Source of the DNA: Bordetella parapertussis
GTDB taxonomy: Bacteria; Pseudomonadota; Gammaproteobacteria; Burkholderiales; Burkholderiaceae_B
Reading direction: 5' to 3'
Length of the DNA stretch: 20,431 bases
Assembly: GCA_945911685.1 (NCBI GenBank)
Contig: CAMEAW010000042.1
Coordinates: forward strand, 1-20,431
The notes under the pieces were generated by a model, which saw only the letters and a list, made by a program, of their open reading frames with translations, was not told the DNA's origin and did not search any database. A program made the position numbers and the translations under genes. This document shows, one piece after another, positions 8,476 through 16,701 of this stretch. The first letter of the stretch is position 1, and each line of letters starts with the position of its first letter.

Positions 8476-9309
8476 TTATGTAGGCTTATCACCCTTTAAA
8501 GTAATACGGTGCAATAATCGCTTATGACCGTGATAATCATTGATTGGATTATGCAAAGCGCAGCGATTATCCCAAAAAGCAATTGAGCCGGGGCGCCAAA
8601 CAAATCGGCAGGTATATTCGGGCTTGACCTGCTGTTCAAACAAATAGTTTAAAAGTGGCGCGCTTTCGTCTTCAGTCCAACCCGCAAAACGCACAGTGTG
8701 CCCAGGATTGACGTAAAGTGCCTCGCGCCCGGTCTCTGGATGCGTACGCACCACGGGGTGCTCGGAGTTCAACTCAGAGCGGCCTTTATCGGTGGCCGAG
8801 TCGGCGAGTCGATCTTCACGCGAGTGGGTCACCGCAGCCTTAGCCGAAGAATTCACCCCCGTCAGCGTGCGCAAGGTGTCTTGCAATGCAGGCGAAAGCC
8901 CCTCAAAAGCCGCGTAGTTGCTAGCAAAGAGCGTATCACCGCCGACCGGCGGTAATTCGCGCGCAATCAGCATGGTCGCCATGGGTGGTTCTTGTAAGTA
9001 CGTAGTGTCTGTGTGCCAGACGCCACCAAAATTGTGCGTTTCGTGTGGCAACTTTAAAACAGGCACGATCAGTGGAAAATCAGGCAAACCTTTGACAAAG
9101 GGATATTCAATAATCTCGCCAAAGCGCCGGGCAAACGCTTGAAACGCACCGGGCTCGAGCGGCTGCTCGCGAAAAAATACGACGCTGTTTTGCAACCAGA
9201 TCTTGCGGATTTCTGCAATTTGCGCGTCGCTCACGGGCTCAAGCAAGTTAATGCCCAAAATCTCTGCACCCACTGCCCTCGATAAGGGACGCACTTCAAG
9301 TTGTGTCAT
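8476..9309 (-). CDS. TauD/TfdA-family 2-oxoglutarate-dependent dioxygenase
   Basis: 277 residues, matching the 280-residue TauD family. The iron-binding facial triad is complete: His99 and Asp101 in VWHTDTTY and His253 in NRCALHNPI. Arg268 in LHRITLKGD is the 2-oxoglutarate anchor. Members hydroxylate and cleave taurine, alkylsulfonates, aryloxyalkanoates or carnitine-related compounds with release of succinate and CO2; the substrate here cannot be deduced. It is the promoter-proximal gene of a two-gene unit with the Bug receptor and is divergent from pepN across 173 bp. No ssuABC/tauABC transporter is present, so a standard taurine-use locus is not supported. Confidence 0.9.
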   Translation of the reverse strand: MTQLEVRPLSRAVGAEILGINLLEPVSDAQIAEIRKIWLQNSVVFFREQPLEPGAFQAFARRFGEIIEYPFVKGLPDFPLIVPVLKLPHETHNFGGVWHTDTTYLQEPPMATMLIARELPPVGGDTLFASNYAAFEGLSPALQDTLRTLTGVNSSAKAAVTHSREDRLADSATDKGRSELNSEHPVVRTHPETGREALYVNPGHTVRFAGWTEDESAPLLNYLFEQQVKPEYTCRFVWRPGSIAFWDNRCALHNPINDYHGHKRLLHRITLKGDKPT

Positions 9310-9482
9310 GGCGAAGTCTCACGAAAATATTTTTGAATTAAATAATCTATTAGCTGCTTATCATAGGACAGATTAGGAGTTTTTTCTTTGTGACGCCCCT
9401 ACAATGGGAGCCAAAGCCTTAAACCCTGCACAAACCATCACGTACGCTCACCGCGACGTCAGCCAGATTTGGAACCCCGTTC

Positions 9483-12395
9483 ATGCGTACAGACACCGGT
9501 TCAACCATTCGTCGGCAAGATTATTTGCCCTTTCCGTTTTCGATTCCGACTGTTTTACTAGAATTTGATCTACAGGCCGAATGCACGACCGTCAGGGCAG
9601 AATTGACCGTTATACGGCGGTCAGACGTACCTTTTGCCGCAGATCTCGTGCTTGACGGTCAAGCGCTAACGCTTGTCAGTGCGCACCTAAACGGAGAGTT
9701 GCTCGATCGCGCACGATACACAATCACTGAAGAAACGCTGACAATCCATGGCATGCCAGATGAAGCCACCTTGCTGATTGTTAGCACGTGCTCGCCTGCG
9801 ACCAACACCAGCATGGCGGGCCTGTATGTATCGGGCAATAGCCTGTTCACCCAATGCGAGGCGCAGGGCTTTCGAAAAATATGCTGGTTTGCAGACCGGC
9901 CTGATGTGATGTCAACCTACGAGGTGACGTTGCGGGCAAAACCCGCTGACTACCCCCTGCTGCTGTCAAATGGCAATCTAATTTCTACAAAAACACTTCA
10001 AGACTCTCGTCAAGAAGCGAAGTGGCACGATCCATTCGCCAAGCCGAGTTATTTATTTGCCTTAGTTGCCGGCGATTTCGACTGCCGCGAGCAGCGTACC
10101 AAAACAGCAAGCGGTCGCGAAGTTCTGTTGCAGGTGTACAGCGACCCCGGTACAAAAGAGCAAACGGGTTGGGCGATGGAGTCGCTTGAGCGTTCACTGC
10201 GCTGGGACGAAGTGCGTTTTGGCTTAGAGCTTGATCTGGATCGCTTCATGATTGTGGCGGCGCGCGACTTCAACATGGGAGCCATGGAGAACAAAGGCTT
10301 AAACGTCTTCAACGCGGCCTACGTGCTTGCCGACCCCAACACGGCCACCGATTCGAATTACCAGGCGATTGAGGCTGTCATTGGCCACGAATACTTTCAT
10401 AACTGGACGGGCAACCGTGTCACGTGCCGCGACTGGTTTCAGCTAAGCCTCAAAGAAGGGCTCACGGTCTTTCGCGATCAAGAATTTACGGCTGACATGA
10501 TGGCGCGGGGGCTTGATAGTCGCGCCGCGGCAAGCGCGCGTGCGATTAAGCGGATTGATGATGTTGTGGGTTTGCGAGGGGCTCAGTTTTCTGAAGACAG
10601 CGGCCCGATGGCGCATCCGATTCGGCCCGAAAGCTATCAAGAAATTGGCAATTTTTATACGGCGACCGTGTACGAAAAAGGTGCAGAAGTTATTCGTATG
10701 ATGCACACCTTGCTAGGTGAACAAGCGTTTCGCGCCGGCATGGATGAATACTTTCGGCGTCACGATGGCCAGGCAGTAACCTGCGACGATTTTGTTGATG
10801 CAATGCAATGGGCGTATCAGCAACACCCCCCAGAAAAATCATCAACGCTGGGTACTCTAGAGCCCGACAGCACCGAACCGAACCGCGCCAAAACAGCGAG
10901 TACGGGTATGGATAGCGTAAGCCTCGATATATTCAGACGTTGGTATCGCCAGGCGGGTACGCCACGGATTCACGTCACACTTAATTACAATCAAGCGCTG
11001 CAACAATGCACGCTGACGCTGTCGCAAACATGCGCGCCAGTTGGCGTCGAAAAGCAAACCAGACTCGACAAGTTACCGTTCCACATCCCCGTTAAATTCG
11101 GCTTGCTGGACCAGAGAGGCAAACCTTTAACGTTTACGCTGCATGATCAAACCACACAAAAGAGGTTGCCTGAATCGGTCGGTGACCAAACCCTGCACCA
11201 GGCTTTACTTGAGTTAAAACAAGCCAGTCAGACTTGGGTGCTTCACGACGTAGCATCATTGCCGGTGCCGTCATTGCTGCGTGACTTTTCAGCGCCGGTA
11301 ATCATTGACTACACCTACCAAGACCAAGACTTAGCCTTACTCAGCGCCCACGATACCAACGCCTTTGTGCGCTGGGAGGCTGGCCAAGAGCTCGCCTCGC
11401 GTCAAATTTTGAAAATGGCGCAGCAATGGCGGCAGACGGGCACGACCGGCACGGTGGATGCAATCGTGTTGAACGCCTGGGCCGCCACCTTAAACGATCC
11501 AGCGCTTGACTCGGGTTTTCGGGCACGTGCCTTGAGCCTTCCTGCTGAAAAAACGCTAACTGAGCGCACGACACCCATGGATCCGCTGGCGGTGTCGGTC
11601 GCGCGACGTGCTTTGCGCACCGCGCTAGGAGCCGCTTGCCGCAATGCCTTGCTAGCTGTTTATGAGGCGCAGTCTACCCCCGGAGATTACTCGCCAGCCC
11701 CCTTACCTGCTGGGCGGCGCGCCTTAAAGAATTTGGCGTTATCTTATTTAGTGGCGGGCGCAGAGACTCTGTTGGCGGATGCAGAGCCTTTGACAGTCAC
11801 TGCAAAAGGTTTGCTTGCTAGTGCAGAGTCTTTAGCAGCGGGGGCAGGAACCCTGAGCCCGAACCAGCACGCGCAGGCGCTGCAGCAGTTCGATCAAGCA
11901 ACTAACATGACCGACCGTATGGCAGCGTTTTCAACGATCGTGCACGAGGCGCCACCCGCCAAAGCCCTGGAAGTGATCGCTCGTTTTTATGAAGCCTGGC
12001 AGCACGATGCATTAGTCGTGGACAAATGGTTTGGCGTTCAGGCAACTTCGCCCAAAGCCACTGTCGCCACAATTCAAGCCTTGATGGCGCACCCAGCATT
12101 TACCTTGCGCAACCCCAATCGCGCACGCGCTGTGATCTTTATGTTTTGCCTTGGCAACCCCAGCGGCTTGCACGCAGAAGATGGCAGTGGCTATCGCTTT
12201 TGGGCCGACCAAGTTTTGGCGCTTGATGCCATCAACCCTGAAATCGCTGCCCGCCTTGCACGCGCCTTTGATCACTGGGCCCGTTTTATACCAAGCGTAC
12301 AAGCGCAGATGCGCGTCCAATTGCAGCGCGTGGCCACACACAAAGGGTTGTCGCGTAATACACTTGAGATTGTTTCGAAGGCGCTAGCTTTGTGA
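9483..12395 (+). CDS. pepN: Aminopeptidase N (M1 family), with two inserted loops
   Basis: A cytosolic zinc aminopeptidase that removes N-terminal residues in peptide turnover. The exopeptidase motif GAMEN is near residue 268. The zinc site is HEYFH (His302, Glu303, His306) with the third ligand Glu325 in SLKEGLTVF, each five residues later than in E. coli PepN. Length is 970 residues against 870 in E. coli. Part of the excess is two insertions: about 446-478, a Ser/Thr/Pro-rich stretch before FRRWYRQAGTP, and about 760-794, an alanine-rich run of five 7-residue repeats before FDQATNMTDRMAA. Both break conserved parts of the chain at likely surface loops. All catalytic residues are intact, so it should be active. 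fbp begins 46 nt downstream. Confidence 0.95.
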   Translation: MRTDTGSTIRRQDYLPFPFSIPTVLLEFDLQAECTTVRAELTVIRRSDVPFAADLVLDGQALTLVSAHLNGELLDRARYTITEETLTIHGMPDEATLLIVSTCSPATNTSMAGLYVSGNSLFTQCEAQGFRKICWFADRPDVMSTYEVTLRAKPADYPLLLSNGNLISTKTLQDSRQEAKWHDPFAKPSYLFALVAGDFDCREQRTKTASGREVLLQVYSDPGTKEQTGWAMESLERSLRWDEVRFGLELDLDRFMIVAARDFNMGAMENKGLNVFNAAYVLADPNTATDSNYQAIEAVIGHEYFHNWTGNRVTCRDWFQLSLKEGLTVFRDQEFTADMMARGLDSRAAASARAIKRIDDVVGLRGAQFSEDSGPMAHPIRPESYQEIGNFYTATVYEKGAEVIRMMHTLLGEQAFRAGMDEYFRRHDGQAVTCDDFVDAMQWAYQQHPPEKSSTLGTLEPDSTEPNRAKTASTGMDSVSLDIFRRWYRQAGTPRIHVTLNYNQALQQCTLTLSQTCAPVGVEKQTRLDKLPFHIPVKFGLLDQRGKPLTFTLHDQTTQKRLPESVGDQTLHQALLELKQASQTWVLHDVASLPVPSLLRDFSAPVIIDYTYQDQDLALLSAHDTNAFVRWEAGQELASRQILKMAQQWRQTGTTGTVDAIVLNAWAATLNDPALDSGFRARALSLPAEKTLTERTTPMDPLAVSVARRALRTALGAACRNALLAVYEAQSTPGDYSPAPLPAGRRALKNLALSYLVAGAETLLADAEPLTVTAKGLLASAESLAAGAGTLSPNQHAQALQQFDQATNMTDRMAAFSTIVHEAPPAKALEVIARFYEAWQHDALVVDKWFGVQATSPKATVATIQALMAHPAFTLRNPNRARAVIFMFCLGNPSGLHAEDGSGYRFWADQVLALDAINPEIAARLARAFDHWARFIPSVQAQMRVQLQRVATHKGLSRNTLEIVSKALAL
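11760..11864 (+). repeat. Five imperfect 21-bp tandem repeats inside pepN
   Basis: Units start at 11760, 11781, 11802, 11823 and 11844. Each begins GCA, and units 1, 2 and 4 begin GCAGAG followed by a CT-rich hexamer. Translated, they are AETLLAD, AEPLTVT, AKGLLAS, AESLAAG and AGTLSPN, with Ala at position 1 and Leu at position 4 in all five. Nucleotide identity between units is only about half to two thirds, so the repeat is old or constrained only at the protein level. Confidence 0.75.
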
Positions 12396-12441
12396 TTAGC
12401 GTTCCGTTAACCCTGACCTGATATTGTTAATTAAACCCCAC

Positions 12442-13458
12442 ATGAAACGTAAAACACTTACCCAATACCTTGTTGAACAGCAGCGCTCAAGCCAAGCGCT
12501 CAGCGCAGAGGTTCGCCTGTTAATCGAAATCGTCTCGCGTGCCTGTAAAACGATTAGCCATGCCGTCAGCAAAGGCGCGTTGGGTGGCGTGTTAGGCAGC
12601 CTTGAAAGCGAGAACGTACAGGGCGAAGTACAAAAAAAATTAGATGTCATGTCTAACGAAGTTTTGCTCGAGGCCAATGAATGGGGCGGTCATTTAGCTG
12701 CGATGGCATCCGAAGAAATGGAAACTATCCACCTGATTCCTAATCGCTATCCTAAGGGCGAGTTTTTATTATTGTTTGATCCACTGGATGGCTCGTCAAA
12801 CATTGATGTCAACGTCTCGATCGGCACAATTTTTTCAGTGTTGCGTGCCCCTGCATCGGCCTCTGGTCGCGAGGTCACAGAGCAAGATTTCTTGCAGCCT
12901 GGCAGCACGCAAGTCGTGGCAGGCTATGCGGTCTACGGCCCCCAAACCATGTTGGTCTTAACCATTGGTCAGGGTGTGGTGGGCTTTACGCTTGATCGCG
13001 AGATGGGTTCGTGGATCATGACTAGCGAGAACATGCAGATCCCCGAAGACACCAAAGAATTTTCAATCAACATGTCGAACATGCGCCACTGGGCACCACC
13101 CGTTCGCAAGTACGTCGACGAACTGTTGGCTGGCAAAACAGGTGCGCGCGACAAAGACTTTAATATGCGCTGGATTGCCTCGATGGTGGCAGACGTGCAT
13201 CGTTTGCTGACGCGCGGCGGTATCTTTATGTACCCTTGGGATTCACGCGAGCCCAACAAGCCAGGCAAACTGCGCTTAATGTACGAAGCCAACCCGATGA
13301 GTATGTTGGTTGAGCAGGCAGGTGGTGCGGCGACCAACGGCGAACAACGCATTTTAGATATTCAGCCAACGACGCTGCATCAACGCGTAAGCGTAGTGCT
13401 TGGATCAAAAAATGAAGTCGAGCGCGTGACGCGTTATCACCACGAAGCGAAAGCTTAA
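12442..13458 (+). CDS. fbp: Fructose-1,6-bisphosphatase class I
   Basis: Removes the 1-phosphate from fructose 1,6-bisphosphate in gluconeogenesis (and in the Calvin cycle where present). The 338-residue protein is close to the E. coli length of 332. The metal/phosphate-binding core [18 protein letters not shown] lies at about residues 112-129, with the KLDVMSNE and [11 protein letters not shown] segments upstream supplying further metal ligands. The ATG at 12442 giving [14 protein letters not shown] was chosen because it matches the usual start in Bordetella-like Fbp. A TTG at 12424 would add six residues but has no ribosome site and no family support. It follows pepN by 46 bp on the same strand and ends 13 bp before a strong terminator. 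Confidence 0.95.
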   Translation: MKRKTLTQYLVEQQRSSQALSAEVRLLIEIVSRACKTISHAVSKGALGGVLGSLESENVQGEVQKKLDVMSNEVLLEANEWGGHLAAMASEEMETIHLIPNRYPKGEFLLLFDPLDGSSNIDVNVSIGTIFSVLRAPASASGREVTEQDFLQPGSTQVVAGYAVYGPQTMLVLTIGQGVVGFTLDREMGSWIMTSENMQIPEDTKEFSINMSNMRHWAPPVRKYVDELLAGKTGARDKDFNMRWIASMVADVHRLLTRGGIFMYPWDSREPNKPGKLRLMYEANPMSMLVEQAGGAATNGEQRILDIQPTTLHQRVSVVLGSKNEVERVTRYHHEAKA

Positions 13459-13471
13459 GCGCACTTGCGTT

Positions 13472-13507
13472 AAAAAGCCCTCTTGCATCACTGCAAGAGG
13501 GCTTTTT
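13472..13507 (+). terminator. Strong, probably bidirectional terminator after fbp
   Basis: AAAAAGCCCTCTTGCA (13472-13487) and its exact complement (13492-13507) form a 16-bp stem with the 4-nt loop TCAC. The stem ends in T5 on the plus strand, and the mirror A5 gives T5 on the minus strand. It sits between the converging fbp and qor genes and should stop both. Confidence 0.93.
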
Positions 13508-13526
13508 ACTTTCTAGATCACAGGCC

Positions 13527-13543
13527 GCGCGACATTGTCGCGC
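13527..13543 (-). other. GC-rich hairpin just downstream of qor
   Basis: GCGCGAC and GTCGCGC with a 3-nt ATT loop, 9 bp past the qor stop codon and before the shared terminator. There is no T tract, so it is not a terminator by itself. It has the same geometry (7-bp stem, 3-nt loop) as the hairpin after aroG. Confidence 0.4.
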
Positions 13544-13551
13544 AACTTGAT

Positions 13552-14541
13552 TTACTCAAGCGTGAAGATCGTCGCGCCAGTCGTTTTGCGTGCGGCCAAC
13601 GCAGCTTGTGCCTCAGCAGCTTGCTCAAGCGGATAACGTTGGTCGATACGCATCTTGATTTTCTTTTTCAAGACCAGACCAAACAGTTCGTCGGCAGCAG
13701 CTTGCATTTTTTCGGGCGTACCAACGTGCGCAGCTAACGAAGGCCGCGTGACAAATAGCGAACCTTTTGCAGCCAAGATACCGAGGTTGACGCCATCGAC
13801 CGCGCCAGAGGCGTTGCCGTAGCTGACCATCAAACCACGCGGCTGCAAGCAGTCGAGCGAAGTCATCCAAGTGTCTTTACCGACGCCGTCATACACCACG
13901 GGCACTTTTTTACCCTTGGTGAGTTCAAGTACACGCTCGACGACGTTTTCTTTTGAGTAGTCGATCACAGCCCAAGCACCATGCGCTTTAGCCAATGCTG
14001 CTTTTTCTGGATTTGAAACGGTACCAATCAGCTTCACACCCAAGGCTTTAGCCCATTGGCAGGCAATCAGGCCAACACCGCCAGCGGCTGCGTGAAACAA
14101 GATGGTTTCACCACCTTGCAAACGATAGGTTTGGCGAAACAGGTATTGCACCGTGAGGCCTTTGAGCATCATGGCTGCGGCTTCTTCGTAGCTGATACCT
14201 TTAGGCAGATGCACCACTTGGGCGGCTGGCACGTTACGTGCCTGTGCGTAGGCGCCAATTGGGCTCTGGCCGTAGGCTACTCGATCGCCCTTTTTAAAGC
14301 GCTTGGCAGCTTTTTTACCAACAGCGATGACTTCGCCTGCGCCCTCAAAGCCCAAGCCAGTTGGCATGGCACTTTTATACAACCCGGTACGAAAATAAAT
14401 ATCGATAAAGTTCAGGCCCGCCGCGTGCTGGCGGATGGTGATCTCGTTTTCACCTGGTGCAGGCACTTCGATTTCGACCAACTTTAAGACTTCGGGGCCA
14501 CCGTTTTCTTCGATCTGAATGGCTTTGACTAGATTGCTCAT
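13552..14541 (-). CDS. qor: Quinone oxidoreductase, NADPH-dependent (zeta-crystallin type)
   Basis: A 329-residue zinc-less medium-chain dehydrogenase/reductase, close to E. coli QorA (327). Visible are the GroES-like N-terminal domain with GLNFIDIYFRTGLY (42-55), GFEGAGEV near 64-71, and the nucleotide-binding loop HAAAGGVGLIACQWAKALG (150-168). The structural and catalytic zinc cysteines of alcohol dehydrogenases are missing, as expected for quinone reductases. It is likely to reduce quinones with NADPH in the cytosol. AGGAG lies at good spacing before the ATG. The gene is single, divergent from yebC over 138 bp and convergent with fbp. Confidence 0.92.
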   Translation of the reverse strand: MSNLVKAIQIEENGGPEVLKLVEIEVPAPGENEITIRQHAAGLNFIDIYFRTGLYKSAMPTGLGFEGAGEVIAVGKKAAKRFKKGDRVAYGQSPIGAYAQARNVPAAQVVHLPKGISYEEAAAMMLKGLTVQYLFRQTYRLQGGETILFHAAAGGVGLIACQWAKALGVKLIGTVSNPEKAALAKAHGAWAVIDYSKENVVERVLELTKGKKVPVVYDGVGKDTWMTSLDCLQPRGLMVSYGNASGAVDGVNLGILAAKGSLFVTRPSLAAHVGTPEKMQAAADELFGLVLKKKIKMRIDQRYPLEQAAEAQAALAARKTTGATIFTLE

Positions 14542-14679
14542 GGGGTGCTCCTGAAAATGAGACTGACTGTATAAAAATCGCGTTTGAGGCTAAAACCGAT
14601 GCTTGAACCCCGAAGCCAAGAGTTTATCTCGCTGCCAAGGTAAAATGAAACAATTATCGTATCCAATTTTCAGGAAACC
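14542..14679. promoter_or_regulatory. Divergent promoter region between qor and yebC
   Basis: 138 bp that must carry promoters in both directions. A TAAAAT at 14641-14646 is a possible -10 for yebC and TATACA on the minus strand near 14570 a possible -10 for qor, but neither has a clear -35 partner. The yebC ribosome site is AGGAAACC directly before the ATG. Confidence 0.4.
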
Positions 14680-15411
14680 ATGGCCGGACACAGTAAATGG
14701 GCCAATATCCAGCACCGTAAAGGTCGCCAGGATGCCAAACGCGGAAAACTCTGGACCAAAATTATTCGCGAAATCACCGTGGCTGCGCGCGCCGGCGGCG
14801 CTGATCCGGATGCCAACCCGCGTCTGCGGATGGTGTGGGATAAAGCCAACGCAGCCAACATGCCCAAAGACAACGTTCAACGCGCAATCGCCAAAGGTGT
14901 AGGCGGGGCCGATGGCTCAAGCTTTGACGAAATCCGCTACGAGGGTTACGGCATTGGTGGCGTCGCGGTCGTGGTTGACTGCATGACCGATAACCGTACC
15001 CGTACGGTCGCCGATGTGCGTCACGCTTTCGCCAAACACGGTGGCAACATGGGGCAAGAAGGCTCGGTCGCCTTTATGTTTACCCACTGCGGTCAGTTTA
15101 TCTTTGCACCAGGCACGTCTGAAGATGTGGTGATGGAGGCCGCCCTCGAGGCTGGCGCGGATGACGTCTTAACAGACGAAGAAGGCGTCATCGAGGTGAT
15201 TTGCTCGCCCACAAGTTTTGCTGCAGTGCGCAACGCACTTGAAAAGGCAGGCCTCACCCCCGAAATGGCCGACATTGTGATGAAACCAAATACCGAAACT
15301 GAGCTAGCGGGTGACGACGCAATCAAAATGCAAAAGCTTTTAGATGCGCTTGAAAGTTTAGACGACGTGCAAGAGGTTTACACCAACGCCTCGATGGACG
15401 AACAGGGCTAA
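14680..15411 (+). CDS. yebC: YebC/PmpR family protein
   Basis: 243 residues against 246 in E. coli YebC. The N-terminal signature [18 protein letters not shown] is unmistakable, followed by [15 protein letters not shown] and the acidic C-terminal domains. The family has been described as transcriptional regulators (PmpR in Pseudomonas) and, more recently, as factors that help ribosomes stalled on proline stretches; which applies here is unknown. It is the first gene of the housekeeping run and is separated from purD by only 4 nt, so it is in one operon with it. In other proteobacteria it often sits beside ruvC, which is not the case here. Confidence 0.95.
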   Translation: MAGHSKWANIQHRKGRQDAKRGKLWTKIIREITVAARAGGADPDANPRLRMVWDKANAANMPKDNVQRAIAKGVGGADGSSFDEIRYEGYGIGGVAVVVDCMTDNRTRTVADVRHAFAKHGGNMGQEGSVAFMFTHCGQFIFAPGTSEDVVMEAALEAGADDVLTDEEGVIEVICSPTSFAAVRNALEKAGLTPEMADIVMKPNTETELAGDDAIKMQKLLDALESLDDVQEVYTNASMDEQG

Positions 15412-15415
15412 TCAG

Positions 15416-16699
15416 ATGAAACTGTTAGTCATTGGCTCTGGCGGCCGCGAACACGCCTTGGCCTGGAAGCTCTTGCAGTCACCGCGCGTCGCGCACGTTT
15501 TTGTCGCTCCTGGCAATGGTGGTACCGCAACGATGGCGCGCAGCACAAACGTCGCACTGAGCGACCCCGCTGCCTTGGCTGACTTTGCCAAAAAAGAAGG
15601 CATTGCCTTAACCGTTGTCGGCCCCGAAGCGCCGCTTGCGTTAGGCATAGTGGATACGTTTCGGGCGCAAGGCTTAAAAATATTTGGGCCCACCCAAGCA
15701 GCGGCGCAACTCGAAAGCTCAAAAGATTTTGCCAAAGCGTTTATGGTGCGTCATCAGATACCCACCGCGGCACACCAAACATTCACCGATCCCGTCGCAG
15801 CGCACGCCTACATTGAGGCGCAAGGTGCGCCAATTGTGATTAAGGCCGATGGCCTGGCCGCAGGTAAAGGGGTTGTTGTTGCCCTAACCGCGCGCGAAGC
15901 ACACGACGCAGTCGATGCCATGTTAGGCGATGGTTCGTTGGGCGCCGCGGGGGCACGCGTCGTCATTGAAGAATGTCTACTCGGCGAAGAGGCTAGCTTC
16001 ATTATTTTGTGCGATGGTAAAAATATTTTGCCTCTGGCCACCAGCCAAGACCACAAGCGGCTGCAAGACGCCGATCAAGGCCCTAACACTGGCGGCATGG
16101 GTGCGTATTCGCCCGCGCCTGTGGTGAGTGCTGCCATCCATGCTCGCGTCATGCGCGAAGTCATCACCCCAACGATTGAGGGGATGACAGCTGACGGTAT
16201 CCCTTTTACTGGCTTTCTGTATGCGGGTTTGATGATTGGGGATGGCGACGACGCCACACGCCCGATTAAGGTGCTTGAGTTCAACTGTCGCTTGGGGGAC
16301 CCCGAAACCCAACCGATCTTGATGCGCATACGCAGTGATTTACTTGACGTCTTTGAGCACGGTGTTGCTGGCACACTGAACCAAGCTGAAGTTGACTGGG
16401 ATCCTCGCACAGCACTTGGTGTGGTGATGGCCAGTGCAAATTATCCGTCTACCCCACGCTTGGGCGATGCAATCACAGGCATCCCTGCTTCGCAACCTGA
16501 CTGCGTGGTCTTTCACGCTGGCACCGCACTCAAGGATGGCGCGCTTCAAACCTCGGGGGGCAGAGTGCTATGCATTACTGCCTTAGCCGACAGCGTTCGC
16601 GCCACGCAACAACGCGCTTACGACGTGGTCAAATCTATTCACTTTGATGGCGCTCAATATCGAACAGATATTGGCTGGCGCGCACTAGAAAAAAACTAA
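15416..16699 (+). CDS. purD: Phosphoribosylamine-glycine ligase (GAR synthetase)
   Basis: Second step of de novo purine synthesis: 5-phosphoribosylamine plus glycine and ATP gives GAR. The 427 residues match the E. coli length of 429. The N-terminal domain opens [19 protein letters not shown], and the ATP-grasp region has [19 protein letters not shown] near residues 140-158 and the metal-binding [12 protein letters not shown] near 286-297. Start and spacing are clear (4 nt after yebC). hemF follows after 2 nt when its first possible start is used. In Bordetella-like genomes yebC-purD-hemF is a conserved order. Confidence 0.96.
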   Translation: MKLLVIGSGGREHALAWKLLQSPRVAHVFVAPGNGGTATMARSTNVALSDPAALADFAKKEGIALTVVGPEAPLALGIVDTFRAQGLKIFGPTQAAAQLESSKDFAKAFMVRHQIPTAAHQTFTDPVAAHAYIEAQGAPIVIKADGLAAGKGVVVALTAREAHDAVDAMLGDGSLGAAGARVVIEECLLGEEASFIILCDGKNILPLATSQDHKRLQDADQGPNTGGMGAYSPAPVVSAAIHARVMREVITPTIEGMTADGIPFTGFLYAGLMIGDGDDATRPIKVLEFNCRLGDPETQPILMRIRSDLLDVFEHGVAGTLNQAEVDWDPRTALGVVMASANYPSTPRLGDAITGIPASQPDCVVFHAGTALKDGALQTSGGRVLCITALADSVRATQQRAYDVVKSIHFDGAQYRTDIGWRALEKN

Positions 16700-16701
16700 C
16701 A

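Noticed and set aside
9400..9405. TACAAT as a pepN promoter -10
   Set aside because: No -35-like hexamer at acceptable spacing; left out of the feature list.
12424..12441. TTG start giving six extra residues on Fbp
   Set aside because: No ribosome site, and the family start [10 protein letters not shown] fits the ATG at 12442.
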